In this document: positions 1-9,157 of the stretch, piece by piece | Position numbering within the stretch: position 1 is the stretch's first letter | How the letters are laid out: the number at the start of each line of letters is the position of its first letter | Source of the DNA: Vibrio spartinae | GTDB lineage: Bacteria; Pseudomonadota; Gammaproteobacteria; Enterobacterales; Vibrionaceae | Length of the DNA: 64,000 bases | Direction of reading: 5' to 3' | Assembly (NCBI RefSeq): GCF_024347135.1 | Contig: NZ_AP024907.1 | Coordinates: 2,843,001-2,907,000 of the forward strand | Notes under the pieces: generated by a model | What the model saw: the letters and a program-made list of their open reading frames with translations, nothing else | Databases searched by the model: none | Told to the model about the DNA's origin: nothing | Made by a program: the position numbers and the translations under genes

Positions 1-606
1 CGAACTCACGACAATCACTTCCGTCGGACTGACAATATTCGCCATGCTTGGGTTCACTTCGGAGTCAAGGTATTCAAACTCAACCCCCATCACCGGAGAC
101 CAAGCCTCTTTATAATCTCCAAACACAATTTTCAGCAATAACTGAATGACCCGACGCTCTGTCGGTGTAAACTCACGTCCCTCGATTCTGGCGTGAAAAC
201 GGCCATCACCACCAAAGAAATTTTCCACCAAAATGAAGACCAAGCGCGCTTCCATAGTAATCAACGCGGTTCCTTTCAATGGACGGAAACGTACCATATT
301 CAGACTGGTCGGGACATACAATGTATTTTGGTACTCCCCAAACTTCATCATTTGTACGCCGTTAATCGACACTTCGGCTGTTTTTCTCAGCATATTAAAC
401 AAGCTGATACGTAAATGACGCGCAAATCGTTCGTTAATCAACTCAAGCGTCGGCATCCGTCCCCGGACAATGCGATCCTGTGAAGAAAAATCAAAACTGG
501 CCGCCTCATGCGAATCCGATTCAAACTCTTCTTCTTCATCATCATCGACACTATCGACGCCATGTAATAGCGCATCAATCTCGTCCTGGCTTAATAGATC
601 AGTCAC
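1..606 (-). CDS. fliM: Flagellar motor switch protein FliM (partial, C-terminus off the window)
   Basis: FliM is part of the C-ring switch. It binds phospho-CheY through its N-terminal segment and sits between FliG and FliN. The visible 202 codons begin with the characteristic LLSQDEIDALLHG segment (the CheY-binding helix), then an acidic linker, then the start of the middle CheC-like domain. The gene runs off base 1, so the C-terminal FliN-like domain is missing. I place the start at a GTG (606-604), preceded at a good distance by AGGTGAT and 7 bases after the fliL stop. No ATG in this frame fits the family N-terminus. It is cotranscribed with fliL and fliK. Confidence 0.95.
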   Translation of the reverse strand, partial: MTDLLSQDEIDALLHGVDSVDDDEEEEFESDSHEAASFDFSSQDRIVRGRMPTLELINERFARHLRISLFNMLRKTAEVSINGVQMMKFGEYQNTLYVPTSLNMVRFRPLKGTALITMEARLVFILVENFFGGDGRFHARIEGREFTPTERRVIQLLLKIVFGDYKEAWSPVMGVEFEYLDSEVNPSMANIVSPTEVIVVSS

Positions 607-613
607 ACATCAC

Positions 614-1120
614 CTATTGCATTACAAAATCAGTAAACAGAACACGTTCAATCACTGGCTCACCGACCGCTTTAGTCAGCGCAGTCTGAATATCTTTCGT
701 CGCCCGGTCACGTAACTCAATCCGACCATTGGGTGACCGTAGCTGTTCCACCGTCGCAGAAGCAAACGTCGAGAGCAGAGAACTTTCAATTAATGGGGAG
801 TGGTAACGGGCCTGATTTTCATTATCACTACCTCGAACCATCAGCTGAACTTTGATTTGCACCATCCGATCTCGCTTATCGCCCGCCACATTAAACACGA
901 ACGGTTGAGGCAAACTGACATAAGCTACCGGTTCATTATTGTTATCCGCCTGCTCAACACTCTGCTCAGGTGCTGCACTTGGTGACTCATCATCCGACCC
1001 CATCATAAAAAATGCAGCACCGCCACCAACCATCAGCAATACCACAAGGGCGATAATGATAATCAAAAGTTTCTTTTTGCCGCCGGATGCATCGTCTGCG
1101 ACACCATTTTCATCTGCCAT
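614..1120 (-). CDS. fliL: Flagellar basal body-associated protein FliL
   Basis: 168 residues. FliL is a single-pass inner-membrane protein next to the stator ring that supports torque generation. The sequence shows a short cytoplasmic N-terminus ending in a KKK positive patch, one transmembrane helix at about residues 18-41, an acidic/Gln-rich linker, and a periplasmic domain from about residue 65 containing the typical VQIKVQLMVRG strand and a C-terminal VLFTDFVMQ. It lies between fliK (37-base gap) and fliM (7-base gap) and reads in the same direction, as in other vibrios. Confidence 0.95.
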   Translation of the reverse strand: MADENGVADDASGGKKKLLIIIIALVVLLMVGGGAAFFMMGSDDESPSAAPEQSVEQADNNNEPVAYVSLPQPFVFNVAGDKRDRMVQIKVQLMVRGSDNENQARYHSPLIESSLLSTFASATVEQLRSPNGRIELRDRATKDIQTALTKAVGEPVIERVLFTDFVMQ

Positions 1121-1157
1121 AATTATCTCTGCATGTGCAACGTACTAATTTTTAACC

Positions 1158-3182
1158 TTATGCGTAATAACTAATCCCATCACGCTGTGAACTAACATCC
1201 ACATCAAGTTTAACACCTGTGTCTGGATTATCATCATGAAAAACTGAATCCTGCCCCGGTAAAGCGCCCCGTCCGGAGGACTGACCTTGCCCGGAAGCAG
1301 CATAACCTTGCTGTTGATGACCACTGCCTTGGTGCTGTACAGACGTTTCACCCAACTGTACGCCTTGCTGTGACAACATGTCTCTCAAACGAGGCATGGA
1401 GTGTTCAAGAGCTTCTCTGGCTTGCGGGGTTGCCACGGTAAAATGCACCGTTGCGGCATCACCAGACATATTCATCCGAATATGCATTCGTCCAAGTTCT
1501 GGCGGATCAAGACGGATATCAATATTTTTCAAATTTTTGGACATCATCATCTGAACCCGCTCCGAAAGCTGATCGGCAGCCATTGCATCTTTTGCCAAAT
1601 AAATTGACGTCGGAGTCTGGGCGGCATCGGCTCTGATATGACTCTGTACGCCCGAGGTCTGTTGACCCGCCAGCGATGACAGTTGATGGGCAATGTGTCC
1701 TTCTTTTCCCGTACCATCGTCAATCATTCCCTCAGGGCGAGCTTTACCATCTCCAAATCCAGCCAGACGCTGACGAATCCATTGCTCACGTCCGACTGCA
1801 CTCGCAGATAAAGTCTGTAATGCCGCCTGAGAAGCAGCGGAATCACCGGGAAGGTTGATAAGCGAATTGGTGGAACCATCACTCTGAATCGCCTGGGTCA
1901 ACGGATTCACCGGAACAGGTGTTGTCTGAGACAGTTGCTGAGCCGCAAACTGTTGTTGAGCCATATGCGTATGATGTCGCGGATCCGCTCTTGGCGGTAA
2001 TTCTTGATGCAAAGATTGCAGTAGCTTTTGTGATAGCGCAGCTTTTTCCATATTGCCTTCAGTACCAGATAATGCAGCGGCCTGAGTGTGTTCAACGCCA
2101 TCGGTTAGCGCCATATTCTGCATATCATCCTGATTAATAATATTCTGATTAATAATATTCTGATTTGGCACGCTGCGGATATTTGTCTCGGCAGCTATCT
2201 GATCCGGTGAAATGGTGACGTCTCGATGTACCGTATCTTTGGTCGGTACCTCGGATGAAACAGCAGCGGATGAAACAACCGATGGTCCACTGTCATTAAG
2301 TTGGGCGGATGCCTCTGTGAGCTGAGACAAATCAGCGGTCAAGGATTTCTCCCCTGTCAGTTGATGCGCATCCGATCCTTTACCTTGGGTTTGAGAAGAA
2401 GCGCTGCCCGATTCAACTTGAGACAACGGTAATTCTGAAGAGACGACCGCATTCTGAAGAGCATCGGCGTCTGTCACATTGACCGACTGCACTGTATTTG
2501 CTATGTGTTTGACAGGTTCAGTGACATCCGAGGCTGGCAATTTGTTGCCGTTTTGCGACACAAGCTGTTGTTCAGCGCCTTTAAGCCGGCTGAGTACCGC
2601 TTCCCCCTCTCCCATGGTCCGCAATGCAGCGTCTTTCTGTGCTGATGAAGCACTTTGCTCAGAAGGTTTCAAGGGAGACGGTGACGTTGTCGCATGGGAT
2701 GGCGAGTTTGACTCGGGACGAGGGGCATTCAGCGCAGCGGTATCACCATCGTGCTGATGTTGTCCGCCAGATGTTTTCACGGCCGCGATTTGCGCGTCAT
2801 CCACATCATCAATATTCTCAGACAAATGCTTCTGAGATTGCGTCTCAGATAAATCCACCTCAGCTTTAGACAGCTCTTTTCCAGAGACTTCTTGATCAGA
2901 TAGGTCTTGATCGGATAGGCCTTGATCGGACAATAGAGCATCCGCTGACATATCACCAGCAACATCCGATCCCCCTTCGGAACCTTTCGTCTCACCGCTC
3001 TCTACTGAAGACTTTCCAGAAGCTGAATCCTCTCCCTTAAATAAAGCGGCCAGTTTGGCAAAAAAGCCACCGGACTCTTGCGACGATTCAGCGACATCAC
3101 CAACAACGGCATCATCACTAACCGCTTTATGGTGAGACTGAGCTTTCTGTGTCCCCGACGTGGGCGTGAGGTTGATATTCAT
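1158..3182 (-). CDS. fliK: Flagellar hook-length control protein FliK
   Basis: 674 residues. FliK is a secreted molecular ruler that switches export specificity from hook to filament. The conserved part is the C-terminal domain at about residues 535-620, with the LRLDPPELG-type signature (here IRLDPPELGRMHIRM) followed by the ATPQAREAL and LRDMLSQQGV segments. The N-terminal two thirds are Ser/Gln/Ala-rich and low in complexity, as expected for the ruler part. The gene contains two in-frame 15-bp tandem repeats: LSDQ-type pentapeptides around residues 83-97, and a duplicated NQNII unit around residues 341-351. A sigma-54 promoter lies about 90 bases upstream. It heads fliK-fliL-fliM. Confidence 0.93.
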   Translation of the reverse strand: MNINLTPTSGTQKAQSHHKAVSDDAVVGDVAESSQESGGFFAKLAALFKGEDSASGKSSVESGETKGSEGGSDVAGDMSADALLSDQGLSDQDLSDQEVSGKELSKAEVDLSETQSQKHLSENIDDVDDAQIAAVKTSGGQHQHDGDTAALNAPRPESNSPSHATTSPSPLKPSEQSASSAQKDAALRTMGEGEAVLSRLKGAEQQLVSQNGNKLPASDVTEPVKHIANTVQSVNVTDADALQNAVVSSELPLSQVESGSASSQTQGKGSDAHQLTGEKSLTADLSQLTEASAQLNDSGPSVVSSAAVSSEVPTKDTVHRDVTISPDQIAAETNIRSVPNQNIINQNIINQDDMQNMALTDGVEHTQAAALSGTEGNMEKAALSQKLLQSLHQELPPRADPRHHTHMAQQQFAAQQLSQTTPVPVNPLTQAIQSDGSTNSLINLPGDSAASQAALQTLSASAVGREQWIRQRLAGFGDGKARPEGMIDDGTGKEGHIAHQLSSLAGQQTSGVQSHIRADAAQTPTSIYLAKDAMAADQLSERVQMMMSKNLKNIDIRLDPPELGRMHIRMNMSGDAATVHFTVATPQAREALEHSMPRLRDMLSQQGVQLGETSVQHQGSGHQQQGYAASGQGQSSGRGALPGQDSVFHDDNPDTGVKLDVDVSSQRDGISYYA

Positions 3183-3269
3183 ATCCAGTACTCTCGCAAA
3201 CCAAACCTAATTGATGGTATTTGCTATCACAGACAAATGACCTTGATGCAAACAACTTGATATTAAATA

Positions 3270-3285
3270 AGCAAAAAGTAAGCCA
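3270..3285 (-). promoter_or_regulatory. Sigma-54 promoter of the fliK operon
   Basis: The minus strand reads TGGCTTACTTTTTGCT, which matches the -24/-12 form TGGCAC-N5-TTGCW with the GG and GC at the correct spacing. It lies in the 164-base gap between fliJ and fliK. This agrees with FlrA- or FlrC-dependent class II/III control of flagellar operons in vibrios. Confidence 0.75.
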
Positions 3286-3346
3286 TATCTGTCAGAATAT
3301 TCATTCGGTTAGCAGTATTGTGATGTCCGATAGGGTAAGAATTCAC

Positions 3347-3787
3347 TTAAAATCGAGCTTTGCGGGCATACTGAATCGTTGTAAATTCATCGAGTTGCTT
3401 CTGCTCTCGTTTAATTTCAGCCTGTTGTTTTTCGGCCCGTTTCTTGTCTCGCAACCACTCATAAGAACGGCGTGTTTTGCGGACCTCAAGCCAATGTTCC
3501 TGACAGTTTTCAACTTGATCGATAAAATGCTGCTCTGCGCCTCTTTGTTTCGCAAGCGTCTCGTCTAACTGAGTTAAGAAGCGATTCAGATGTCCATACT
3601 GACTTGCCGTCAAGCCGGCTTTTCCCCGATCAATCATTTGGTGGCAATAATCCAGACGATACTGTTCAATCTGACTCACCTGACGGTAATAACCTTCAAG
3701 TTCCTGACGGGCGCTATTTAATGCGAGCACGGCTTTCTCTTCATTCTCTTTCACCTGTTCCAGCAAGAATTCCAGTGCATTTTCCAT
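3347..3787 (-). CDS. fliJ: Flagellar export chaperone/stalk protein FliJ
   Basis: 146 residues, highly charged and predicted to be almost entirely alpha-helical coiled coil (for example EWLRDKKRAEKQQAEIKREQ near the C-terminus). This is the usual length and composition for FliJ, which sits in the FliI hexamer like the gamma subunit of F1 ATPase and links it to FlhA. It starts one base after the fliI stop. It ends the fliE-J transcript, and a separate promoter for fliK follows. Confidence 0.9.
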   Translation of the reverse strand: MENALEFLLEQVKENEEKAVLALNSARQELEGYYRQVSQIEQYRLDYCHQMIDRGKAGLTASQYGHLNRFLTQLDETLAKQRGAEQHFIDQVENCQEHWLEVRKTRRSYEWLRDKKRAEKQQAEIKREQKQLDEFTTIQYARKARF

Positions 3788-3788
3788 A

Positions 3789-5117
3789 TCATTCAGAACC
3801 TATCTGCAAAACATTCTTCAACATACTGACACACATGTCATACGGCACGGTGTCTTTCATGCCTTGTTGCAGGTACATATCAATCTTCGGTTTGAGAGTA
3901 AATGCCTGATCAATTGCCGGATCAGAGCCTGGTTTATAAGCGCCAATCGACACCAGATCCTGATTTTTACGACAAACAGACAGAATTTGCCGCACTGCTT
4001 TTGACATCAGTTGATGTTCATCGGTCGTGATTTGAGGCATCACCCGACTCACCGACTTTTCAACATCAACCGCTGGATAATGACCGGCATCCGCCAGTTC
4101 CCGGGACAGAACAATATGGCCATCAAGAATGGCCCGTGACGCATCGGCAATCGGGTCCTGAAGATCATCCCCTTCCGTCAACACGGTAAAAAACGCGGTG
4201 ATCGACCCCTGATCGTCACTACCGTTCCCAGCTCGCTCAACCAACGCTGGCAGTTTGGCAAAGACCGAGGGCGGATATCCTTTCGTCGCCGGTGGTTCAC
4301 CGACTGAAAGCGCAATTTCCCGCTGTGCCTGAGCAAAACGGGTCAACGAATCCATCAATAATAAGACATCTAACCCTTGATCACGAAAATACTCAGCAAT
4401 CGTCAGCGCGGTCTGACACCCTTTGAGGCGCATTAGCGGCGATGAATCGGCCGGTGCGGCAACCACAACGGCCCGTTGACGGCCATCGATACCTAAAATT
4501 TCATCAATAAATTCTTTAACTTCTCGCCCACGTTCACCAATGAGACCAACCACCACGACTTGAGCCGTCGTTCCGCGGGTCATCATTCCCAATGTCACGG
4601 ACTTACCCACACCAGAACCGGCAAAAAGCCCGATACGCTGCCCCTTACCGACCGTCAATAATCCATTCACTGACTTCAGACCGACGTCCAGCGGCTCAGA
4701 GATTGGTTTACGCGCAAGGGGATTGATCGCGGCAGATTGAAAAGAAGCTTTATGTTCAGCATAAATCGGGCCTTTGCCATCCAGCGGCATCCCGACACCA
4801 TCAATCACTCTTCCCAACAATTCCATACCGACGGGGACACCGGTATCGCCGTGAATCGGTGTTACTTTCGCCCCGGGCAAAATACCCGAGACTTGCTCAC
4901 TCGGCATCAGATAAAGATGAGCGCCAGAGAAACCGACGACTTCCGCTTCAATCTCACCACTCATCGTTTCGACTTTACATAAACTGCCGATCGGTGCTTT
5001 ACACCCGGTGGCTTCCAGAGTCAGTCCGACCACCCGAACGAGACGACCAGAGGCAATCGGTCGGGAGGACAATCCCTGAGTTTTGTATTGTGCGAAACGC
5101 TCTTCTAACGCTAACAC
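3789..5117 (-). CDS. fliI: Flagellum-specific ATPase FliI
   Basis: 442 residues. FliI is the hexameric ATPase of the flagellar type III export apparatus, related to F1-beta. Visible features are the P-loop AGSGVGKS at residues 166-173, a Walker B stretch DVLLLMDSLTRFAQAQREI, and the family signature around PPATKGYPPSVFAKLP. Length is standard. The start is GTG at 5117, overlapping the end of fliH by 7 bases, which suggests translational coupling. It lies between fliH and fliJ as expected. Confidence 0.97.
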   Translation of the reverse strand: MLALEERFAQYKTQGLSSRPIASGRLVRVVGLTLEATGCKAPIGSLCKVETMSGEIEAEVVGFSGAHLYLMPSEQVSGILPGAKVTPIHGDTGVPVGMELLGRVIDGVGMPLDGKGPIYAEHKASFQSAAINPLARKPISEPLDVGLKSVNGLLTVGKGQRIGLFAGSGVGKSVTLGMMTRGTTAQVVVVGLIGERGREVKEFIDEILGIDGRQRAVVVAAPADSSPLMRLKGCQTALTIAEYFRDQGLDVLLLMDSLTRFAQAQREIALSVGEPPATKGYPPSVFAKLPALVERAGNGSDDQGSITAFFTVLTEGDDLQDPIADASRAILDGHIVLSRELADAGHYPAVDVEKSVSRVMPQITTDEHQLMSKAVRQILSVCRKNQDLVSIGAYKPGSDPAIDQAFTLKPKIDMYLQQGMKDTVPYDMCVSMLKNVLQIGSE

Positions 5118-5911
5118 GCATCACCACCATGTCGGTTTGCTTCACAGAAACTTTTCAGTGTGGTTCGGATTCGCTCTTCAATCCGGTAGCTGACACTCGA
5201 TTCCCCGGCCTCAATTTCAACATCACCGCGATTGAGAGATGGCTCACTCACTAAAGTCCAGTGCCGGAAATCAAGGTCTTCTTCTCCGTAGGACTGACGA
5301 ATGATCTCAACATCTTCCGAATTAAGTTTCAGTGTAATGTCATGGCCGGTAACCGGCAGTGACTCAACTGAAGATTTCACCGTATCCAGAATCACCTGAG
5401 GGTTCATCTGCACTTCAACCCGAACCACTTCTCTGACCAAAGCAAGCACCATATCGACCAGTTGACGTTCGACCTGTGCATTCATCAGTGCGAGGGGCTG
5501 GGCGAATTGATTCGCTAAATGAACAAAACTGGCGACATGTGCATCGATGATTTCCTGACCAGCCGTCAGGCCTTCACTTTGTCCGGTTTCTTGGCCTTCC
5601 TGATGCCCTGCCTGATAACCTTCTTCTTTACCTTTATCGTAACCTTGTCTGAAACCGGCTTCCTGGCCCTGATGCAGTCCTTCTTGATAAGCACCTTGAC
5701 GAATCAGTTCGATTTCATCGTCCGTCAATTCCAGCGGTTCCTCTTCTACCAAACGTTCCGCTTCCGGTATCCATCCCGGATCGTATTTCAGTGCCGTGTC
5801 TTTTGCTTGACCATGTATATCCGCAGTGTAATCAGGTAGCCCCCACACTTTGGCACGCTCAACATCAGTATCCATTCCCGGACGTAAGAATCCGCGTTTT
5901 CTGTCTGACAT
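5111..5911 (-). CDS. fliH: Flagellar assembly protein FliH
   Basis: 266 residues. FliH dimers bind and regulate the FliI ATPase and tether it to the C-ring. The central region at about residues 73-120 carries the family's glycine-repeat helices (repeated G-x-x-x-G, for example GYDKGKEEGYQAGHQEG), followed by a C-terminal V-ATPase subunit E-like domain. It lies 22 bases after fliG and overlaps fliI. Confidence 0.93.
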   Translation of the reverse strand: MSDRKRGFLRPGMDTDVERAKVWGLPDYTADIHGQAKDTALKYDPGWIPEAERLVEEEPLELTDDEIELIRQGAYQEGLHQGQEAGFRQGYDKGKEEGYQAGHQEGQETGQSEGLTAGQEIIDAHVASFVHLANQFAQPLALMNAQVERQLVDMVLALVREVVRVEVQMNPQVILDTVKSSVESLPVTGHDITLKLNSEDVEIIRQSYGEEDLDFRHWTLVSEPSLNRGDVEIEAGESSVSYRIEERIRTTLKSFCEANRHGGDAC

Positions 5912-5933
5912 CGTGACTCCTTAAACCAATCGA

Positions 5934-6980
5934 TCAGAGGAATTCATCAGCACCACCTGACAACATGATTTCACCGTTGTCAGCCATTCTGCGGGCAATC
6001 GCCAAAATTTCTTTCTGTGCAGCTTCCACATCCGAGACTTTAATTGGCGGCATCGCTTCAAGATCGTCTCTGAGCATTTCGGCTGCACGTTTAGACATAT
6101 TTTTGAAGATTTTCTCTTTCAGGGTGTCATCCGCACCTTTCAGTGCTTTCTGCAAGATATCCTGTGGCACATCCCGCAACAGTTTCTGGATTCCCTGATC
6201 ATCAACTTCAGCGAGGTTTTCAAAGACAAACATCAGATCCTGAATCTGCGTAGCCAGATCTTCATCCTGATCACGCATTTGCTCCATCAGGACGCCTTCA
6301 ACGTTATTATCGAGATAGTTCATAATATCGGCAGCGGCTTTCAGACCACCAATTTTCGCAGCTTGTGCGCCCGCTTGGCCGGCAAACTGTTTCTCCATAA
6401 TTTCATTCAATTCTGCCAATGCCGATGGCTGTACTTCCTCCAGATTAGCAATCCGCAGCATCAAGTCCAGTCGATCCCGTTCAGCAAATTGTGCCAAAAT
6501 TTCAGCCGATTGGTCTGGATCGAGATAAGACAAAACAATTGTCTGAATCTGAGGATGCTCATTGACTATAATGCTGGCGACCTGACGTGGGTCCATCCAT
6601 TTCAAAGAGTCCAAACCTTTTGAACCGGTTCCCAGCAGGATTTGATCCACTAGGTTATTAGCTTTATCTTCGCCTAAAGCCGCAACCAAGGCATTACGCA
6701 TAAAGTCTTCGCTGCCCATTCCGATATTGGTGTACTTCTGAATATCTTCCAGAAATGCCCGGTGGACAGCACTCACCTTACCCTGACTGAGCTCATTAGA
6801 ACGAGCCATCGCACTACCAACTCGCTGGACCTGTTTCGGTTCTAGGTGACGAATAATACCGGCAGCATCGTCCTCATTCAGACTCAACAAGAGGATTGCA
6901 GCTTTTTCATCGCCACTAATTGATCCGATATCAACGTCTTGAGGGACCAGATCACCGCCATTTTCTTTCTCATCAGCCAT
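5934..6980 (-). CDS. fliG: Flagellar motor switch protein FliG
   Basis: 348 residues. FliG is the rotor protein of the C-ring. Its C-terminal domain contacts the stator and its N-terminal domain binds FliF. The sequence shows the EHPQ motif (NEHPQIQTIVLSYL at about 138-151), the MRDDLEAMPPIKVSDVEAAQ region with charged torque residues near the C-terminus, and the armadillo-type middle helices. The start ATG at 6980 overlaps the fliF stop by 8 bases, so the two are probably translationally coupled. Confidence 0.97.
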   Translation of the reverse strand: MADEKENGGDLVPQDVDIGSISGDEKAAILLLSLNEDDAAGIIRHLEPKQVQRVGSAMARSNELSQGKVSAVHRAFLEDIQKYTNIGMGSEDFMRNALVAALGEDKANNLVDQILLGTGSKGLDSLKWMDPRQVASIIVNEHPQIQTIVLSYLDPDQSAEILAQFAERDRLDLMLRIANLEEVQPSALAELNEIMEKQFAGQAGAQAAKIGGLKAAADIMNYLDNNVEGVLMEQMRDQDEDLATQIQDLMFVFENLAEVDDQGIQKLLRDVPQDILQKALKGADDTLKEKIFKNMSKRAAEMLRDDLEAMPPIKVSDVEAAQKEILAIARRMADNGEIMLSGGADEFL

Positions 6981-8712
6981 CGTTCACCATCCAATTTTTC
7001 ACAACCTGAGCAGCGAGTTCCGGCTCATTGGCAACCAAGGCCCGTACCGCTTTCAGTACGTCTTCATCTTTATGTAAATTCGGTAAGTCAATCGTCGAAC
7101 CGAACTCGAACAAATCACCCGCTTCAATGTCTTCACCAATCAGGCTGGTTTCACCATCGGCACCAATCGGTACGCCATCGGGGCCATAAAGCTGGTCGTC
7201 ATCGTTACTTGCTGGGTTGATAAGTTTTTTCATTGCCGGACGAACCAATACCAGAATCACGACAATGATAACCAATGCACTTGCCAGCCAGCGGATCCAT
7301 TCGCCAAAGTTCGGGTTTTCCCATATCGGTACATCGGTGAGCGGTTCCATTTCAGGCTTGGCAAATTGCATACTTAAGACATTTAATAAATCGCCTCTTT
7401 GTTTACTATAGCCAATCGCACCGATCAGTACCTGACGCACAGCATTCAGCTGACTGTCAGACAAAGGTTTATAGGTGACCTCACCCGTATCCGGATTCAC
7501 AACCTCACGGTCTTTAATGGCAACGGAAACCGTCTGACGATTAATCACACCGGTTTGCTTCCGCTCATGACTCACTGTCGTGTTCAATTCGTAATTGCGC
7601 GTTGCTTCTTTATGGACCGACCCTTGACCGACGGTCGATCCATCTTTCATTTGTGCAACATCTTCCGGGATAGAAGAATCTGCCGGGGGTTGATTACTCA
7701 ACGCGCCGGGAACACCCGCGACAACATTTGCGTTGTTATAATCTTCAAGCGTGTATTCACTACGGGTTGATGGCTTTTTCGGGTCAAATTGACGACTAGT
7801 TTGTTCAATGGCACTGAAGTCCATTTCAACATCCACCTGCGCAGTATATTGCCCCAACCCGAGAATCGGGATCAGCACTGAATCAATTTTATCTTTGAGT
7901 GCCTGCTCTTGCTTACGCTCTAATTCTTGCTCTTTCCGACGTGCGGTTGATAAGGGGTCGGCCGACCCAGAGTTAAGCAGACGTCCATGTTGATCGGTGA
8001 CAGTAATGCGGGTGGTTTTCATGCCAGGTACGGCACTGGCAACCATATCAACAATCGAATCGATTTCTTCCTGTTTCAGATTTGCACCGGTTCTCAGCGT
8101 CAAAAAAACCGATGCTGAAGCTTCTTGATTTTGACGGACAAACACACTCGATTTAGGCATCGCCAGCAATACACGTGCTTTTCGCACCTGATTCATGGCT
8201 TCAATTGCTTTGGCTAACTGGCGCTCGCGGCTCAGTTTTAACCTCTCGATTTCAAGACGCTGTGAGACGCCGAACCCCATATCCTGAAGCAGAATATCAT
8301 CGCCGGCCTGTTTCTCCTGATTCAGACCAGCCCGGGCTAAATCCAATTTGAGTCCGCTGTATTCAGTGACCGGAACCAAAATCGTATTGCCATCGAGTTT
8401 GTAGTCTTTCTTGCTCTGATCGAGATAGTCCAGAATCGGGATTAACTCCTCGGTATCATAGGCTCCCAGTGGACGCATTTCCGGCTCTTTCACCCAGAAA
8501 AACAGCATCATGATCAAAGCGACACAAATAGAGATAGAAAGGACGAGAACAACCTGACGAATCAGGTCCAAATCACCGACGGCAAAATCGAAACGTGATG
8601 AACTTTTCTCATCCAAATCAGGATCTTGATGATCGACGGGCAAATCCGTATCTGCGGAAAGCGCCCCACCGTCGCTTAAAGTCAGGTCTGTCGATTGGTT
8701 ATCTTCGGCCAC
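6973..8712 (-). CDS. fliF: Flagellar MS-ring protein FliF
   Basis: 579 residues. FliF forms the membrane MS-ring on which the switch is built. Two transmembrane helices flank a large periplasmic part: TM1 at about residues 51-71 (VVLVLSISICVALIMMLFF) and TM2 at about 475-495 (WLASALVIIVVILVLVRP). The periplasmic RBM domains include the YscJ-like segment with RKARVLLAMP. The cytoplasmic C-terminus at about 545-579 is the FliG-binding tail. The start is GTG at 8712 with AGGTAAG upstream. It sits between fliE and fliG. Confidence 0.97.
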   Translation of the reverse strand: MAEDNQSTDLTLSDGGALSADTDLPVDHQDPDLDEKSSSRFDFAVGDLDLIRQVVLVLSISICVALIMMLFFWVKEPEMRPLGAYDTEELIPILDYLDQSKKDYKLDGNTILVPVTEYSGLKLDLARAGLNQEKQAGDDILLQDMGFGVSQRLEIERLKLSRERQLAKAIEAMNQVRKARVLLAMPKSSVFVRQNQEASASVFLTLRTGANLKQEEIDSIVDMVASAVPGMKTTRITVTDQHGRLLNSGSADPLSTARRKEQELERKQEQALKDKIDSVLIPILGLGQYTAQVDVEMDFSAIEQTSRQFDPKKPSTRSEYTLEDYNNANVVAGVPGALSNQPPADSSIPEDVAQMKDGSTVGQGSVHKEATRNYELNTTVSHERKQTGVINRQTVSVAIKDREVVNPDTGEVTYKPLSDSQLNAVRQVLIGAIGYSKQRGDLLNVLSMQFAKPEMEPLTDVPIWENPNFGEWIRWLASALVIIVVILVLVRPAMKKLINPASNDDDQLYGPDGVPIGADGETSLIGEDIEAGDLFEFGSTIDLPNLHKDEDVLKAVRALVANEPELAAQVVKNWMVNDG

Positions 8713-8757
8713 GTTGCTTACCTACAATACTTCAAAATTGATACCGAAACGTCACAG

Positions 8758-9069
8758 TTAAACCGGCATGTTCATCAGTTCTTTATAAGCATCAATGAGC
8801 TTATTTCGAACTTGTACGGTTGCATCAAATGCAACACTTGCTTTATTTCTTGCGATCATGACATCGGACAAAGACACACCGTCATCACCCCGATCAAAGC
8901 TCGTTTGCAGATTACTGGATGCCTGTTGTAATCCATTCACGTTGTTAATCGCTGTATTAAGCAGCTCACCAAAGTCAGCACTCACTGACTGTCCGGTTGG
9001 TGTCGTTGGTTTACCGCTGGCTTCCTGTATCATTGACTGCATTTCAGTCTGTAATCCATCTAGTCTCAT
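8758..9069 (-). CDS. fliE: Flagellar hook-basal body complex protein FliE
   Basis: 103 residues. FliE joins the MS-ring to the proximal rod. The family C-terminal region is clear: [23 protein letters not shown], then YKELMNMPV. The start ATG at 9069 follows a strong GGGGGAAC ribosome site. This is the first gene of fliEFGHIJ and has a sigma-54 promoter about 60 bases upstream. Confidence 0.95.
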   Translation of the reverse strand: MRLDGLQTEMQSMIQEASGKPTTPTGQSVSADFGELLNTAINNVNGLQQASSNLQTSFDRGDDGVSLSDVMIARNKASVAFDATVQVRNKLIDAYKELMNMPV

Positions 9070-9126
9070 AAGTTCCCCCCGATAGCCAAATCTTTGACTC
9101 GTATAACCGTTGCTTATCTCTTATCC

Positions 9127-9142
9127 AGCAATTAGTGTGCCA
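9127..9142 (-). promoter_or_regulatory. Sigma-54 promoter of the fliEFGHIJ operon
   Basis: The minus strand reads TGGCACACTAATTGCT, a full match to TGGCAC-N5-TTGCW with correct GG/GC spacing. It lies between the flrC stop (9158) and the fliE start (9069). FlrC or FlrA is the expected activator, since both are encoded just upstream. Confidence 0.9.
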
Positions 9143-9157
9143 TTTGATAAATAATAT

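Noticed and set aside
2479..2869. Plus-strand frames inside fliK
   Set aside because: They arise from the biased Ser/Gln-rich composition of fliK and have no start signals.
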